Shown here one piece after another: positions 62,444 to 64,000 of a DNA stretch of 64,000 bases. A program made the position numbers and the translations under genes. How positions within the stretch are numbered: position 1 is the stretch's first letter; every line of letters begins with the position of its first letter. This DNA is from Chryseobacterium sp. Leaf180. GTDB taxonomy: Bacteria > Bacteroidota > Bacteroidia > Flavobacteriales > Weeksellaceae. Under the pieces are notes generated by a model. It searched no databases. It was not told the origin of the DNA and saw only the letters and a list, made by a program, of their open reading frames with translations. Location: positions 97,451 to 161,450 of the forward strand of contig NZ_LMPJ01000011.1 of assembly GCF_001424585.1 (NCBI RefSeq). Reading direction: 5' to 3'.

Positions 62444-62904
62444 TATTCTGAGAAATTTTCCGGAAATAATCGTGTTTTTCTCCGTATAAAACTTATATCT
62501 CCCTGTGCAAATTTTAGATTTCCTTTAAAATTTCCGTTTGATTTTGTCTTAAAAAAAACAATACTTCTATTTGAATTAACGATTATAGAATCTCCATTAT
62601 CAATTTGACCTTCACAAACATTCACATAGATTTCTGCATTCCCTTTTTTTATGGCATAGGGAAAATACTTTTTATTTTTTTTCGGATTAAAATATTTAAA
62701 ATTTGACCTAAATTTTTGCAGATAAATCACGGCAAAGCAATGGTTATCTGAAACCTGCAGAGAATCAACAACACCATTTAAAACAATGTTGTTTTGTAGT
62801 AACAGAAGATCTGCATTATTTGACGCTTTAGACCGTTTATTTATTTGATAAACCATTAAGATAAAAAGTAGCAGTATGATCGGGAATTTATATCGATCTT
62901 TCAT
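62443..62904 (-). CDS. Membrane-anchored protein of unknown function
   Basis: A 153-aa protein with one N-terminal transmembrane segment (about residues 6-20) followed by a soluble, beta-rich part (NNIVLNGVVDSLQVSDN, CFAVIYLQKF, AEIYVNVCEGQIDNGDSIIVNSN). I do not recognise the family. Both ends overlap neighbours (start with menE, stop with arfB), so menE, this gene and arfB form a translationally coupled operon. Confidence 0.7.
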   Translation of the reverse strand: MKDRYKFPIILLLFILMVYQINKRSKASNNADLLLLQNNIVLNGVVDSLQVSDNHCFAVIYLQKFRSNFKYFNPKKNKKYFPYAIKKGNAEIYVNVCEGQIDNGDSIIVNSNRSIVFFKTKSNGNFKGNLKFAQGDISFIRRKTRLFPENFSE

Positions 62905-63929
62905 ACTGAAAATAATCTTTTTAACTCCATCCTATCTATTTTTCCGTTGGGCGTGCGCGGAATTTGATCTAAAAAAATCACTTCTTTCGGCTTGTGAAAA
63001 GATTTTTCAAATCTGAGATCTGAAATTTGAGATTTGAGCAATTCATTTTCTGAGCCTTCCACGACCAAAATCAATCTCTGACCCAAACTTTCATCGTTTA
63101 TTCCTAAAAAAACCACTTCACGGTCAATATTTTTCTTCACCAGCGCTTCAAGCTGCTCCGGGAAAATTTTGGCTCCACCAGAATTGATCACGTTATCTGC
63201 CCGTGCGAGAAATTTAAACTGATTTCCGTTTTTTATTTCCACGATATCATTGGTTTGCAGCCAGCCTTCAGCCAAATCCGGCGCCGAAATTTTCAGGCAG
63301 CCTTCTTCGTTTTGGACTATTTCAATATTTTTTAATACCGAAAAAAAATCTTCCTGCACGGGAAATATCCGTTTCAAAGCAATATGAGAAAGCGTTTCAG
63401 ACATTCCGTAGGTTTCGAAAATCTCGGTATTTGTATTCTTTTGATTTAAAACAGATGCGATTTTCTCTTTTAAATTTTCCGAAACTGCCGCACCGCCAAT
63501 GATCAGCTTTTTGATCAAATGAATCTTGTCCAAAGAATTTTCAACCTGCAATGGCGTCATCGCACAGAAATCCACTTTTTCCTCTAAATCTCTCAAAGGC
63601 TGCAAAACCGGATCTTTTACAATCAGTTTTAGCTCAGCAAAAACAGCACGTACAACCATCATTTTCCCCGAAATATATTCTACCGGCAAACAAAGCAAGG
63701 CGAGATCACCTTTTTTCAAATCTAAAAATCCACAAGTCATTGCGGCCGAATTAAGCATTTTAGATTTTTTTACCTTGAATAGTTTTGGTGTTCCTGTCGA
63801 ACCTGAAGACTGTACTTCGACAGATTCGCTGGCAGATAAAAACTCTTCAATAAAAAAAACTGCTTTTTTTTCAAAATCAGTTTTGGGTTTTAACGTGTTT
63901 ATTTGCAGTTTATTAAAATCAATAATCAC
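62901..63929 (-). CDS. menE: o-Succinylbenzoate-CoA ligase-like AMP-binding enzyme
   Basis: A 342-aa adenylate-forming enzyme, shorter than most acyl-CoA ligases, as in Bacteroidota MenE. Motifs: SSGSTGTPKLFKVKK (AMP-binding), a middle motif YGMSETLSHIALK, WLQTNDIVEI, and the C-terminal RTPNGKIDRMEL with the catalytic Lys. It activates o-succinylbenzoate to its CoA ester in menaquinone synthesis. It starts at GTG; no in-frame ATG lies nearby upstream. The window ends 71 bases upstream, so any operon partner is outside. Confidence 0.88.
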   Translation of the reverse strand: MIIDFNKLQINTLKPKTDFEKKAVFFIEEFLSASESVEVQSSGSTGTPKLFKVKKSKMLNSAAMTCGFLDLKKGDLALLCLPVEYISGKMMVVRAVFAELKLIVKDPVLQPLRDLEEKVDFCAMTPLQVENSLDKIHLIKKLIIGGAAVSENLKEKIASVLNQKNTNTEIFETYGMSETLSHIALKRIFPVQEDFFSVLKNIEIVQNEEGCLKISAPDLAEGWLQTNDIVEIKNGNQFKFLARADNVINSGGAKIFPEQLEALVKKNIDREVVFLGINDESLGQRLILVVEGSENELLKSQISDLRFEKSFHKPKEVIFLDQIPRTPNGKIDRMELKRLFSV

Positions 63930-64000
63930 CTTGTAATGTCGTTTTGAGGATTTAATCAGACATAAATTTACAAAAAAGAATTTGGAGAATACGAAAAAAG

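Overview
The window reads as chromosomal DNA of a flavobacterium in the Chryseobacterium-like branch of the Weeksellaceae (Bacteroidota). Supporting signs are the low-GC sequence, promoters of the Bacteroidota type (TTTG, about 19 nt, TAnnTTTG) with almost no Shine-Dalgarno sites, two type IX secretion system (T9SS) proteins (a plug-type protein and a cargo with a C-terminal sorting domain), a TonB-dependent receptor, a mevalonate-pathway HMG-CoA reductase and the menaquinone gene menE. The genus is an inference. Nearly all genes look complete. There is no rRNA, phage, insertion sequence or CRISPR array; the only tRNA is tRNA-Cys.

Layout. 1-10.3 kb: lipoprotein, gamma-carbonic anhydrase, Nfu-type Fe-S protein, hemH, T9SS plug, metallo-beta-lactamase hydrolase, thioredoxin-like protein, miaA, yicC-gmk-nadA, folB, RDD protein. 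10.3-20 kb: tRNA-Cys, glycine-zipper lipoprotein, polytopic membrane protein, aroC, two thioredoxin-fold proteins, a DUF1232 protein, a eukaryote-like OPRT-OMPDC fusion and a 938-aa peptidase-like/beta-barrel protein. 20-38 kb: T9SS cargo, 1077-aa outer-membrane protein, dusB, deoC with an Lrp-type regulator, endonuclease-fold protein, trmD with NDH-2, GH25 lysozyme, FemAB-like transferase, ABC-F protein, oxidoreductase, siderophore-type receptor. 38-49 kb: porin-like protein, MscS channel, sucC, a tripartite ABC/HlyD/TolC export operon whose ATPase motifs are degenerate, a ClC channel, and an mvaA/small protein/DUF423 operon. 49-52.4 kb is the most accessory-looking stretch: a radical-SAM DNA-repair candidate and its usual DUF4130-type partner are separated by a complete ParDE-type toxin-antitoxin pair, followed by about 410 bp of 22-bp-periodic degenerate palindromic repeats. 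52.4-64 kb: pfkA, gap, MpaB-like oxygenase, recA, htpG, a frameshifted secreted protein, an alkyltransferase-like protein lacking the reactive Cys, a deoxyhypusine-synthase-like protein, arfB and menE.

Most genes are core metabolism (glycolysis, haem, NAD, pyrimidine, aromatic, isoprenoid and menaquinone synthesis), tRNA modification and cell-envelope functions. The best candidates for undescribed biology are the 22-bp array, the interrupted DNA-repair locus next to it, and the exporter with a non-canonical ATPase. Several small genes of about 50 codons were found by hand translation, some translationally coupled to their neighbours. All functional calls come from reading the sequence and from family knowledge; no database search was run.
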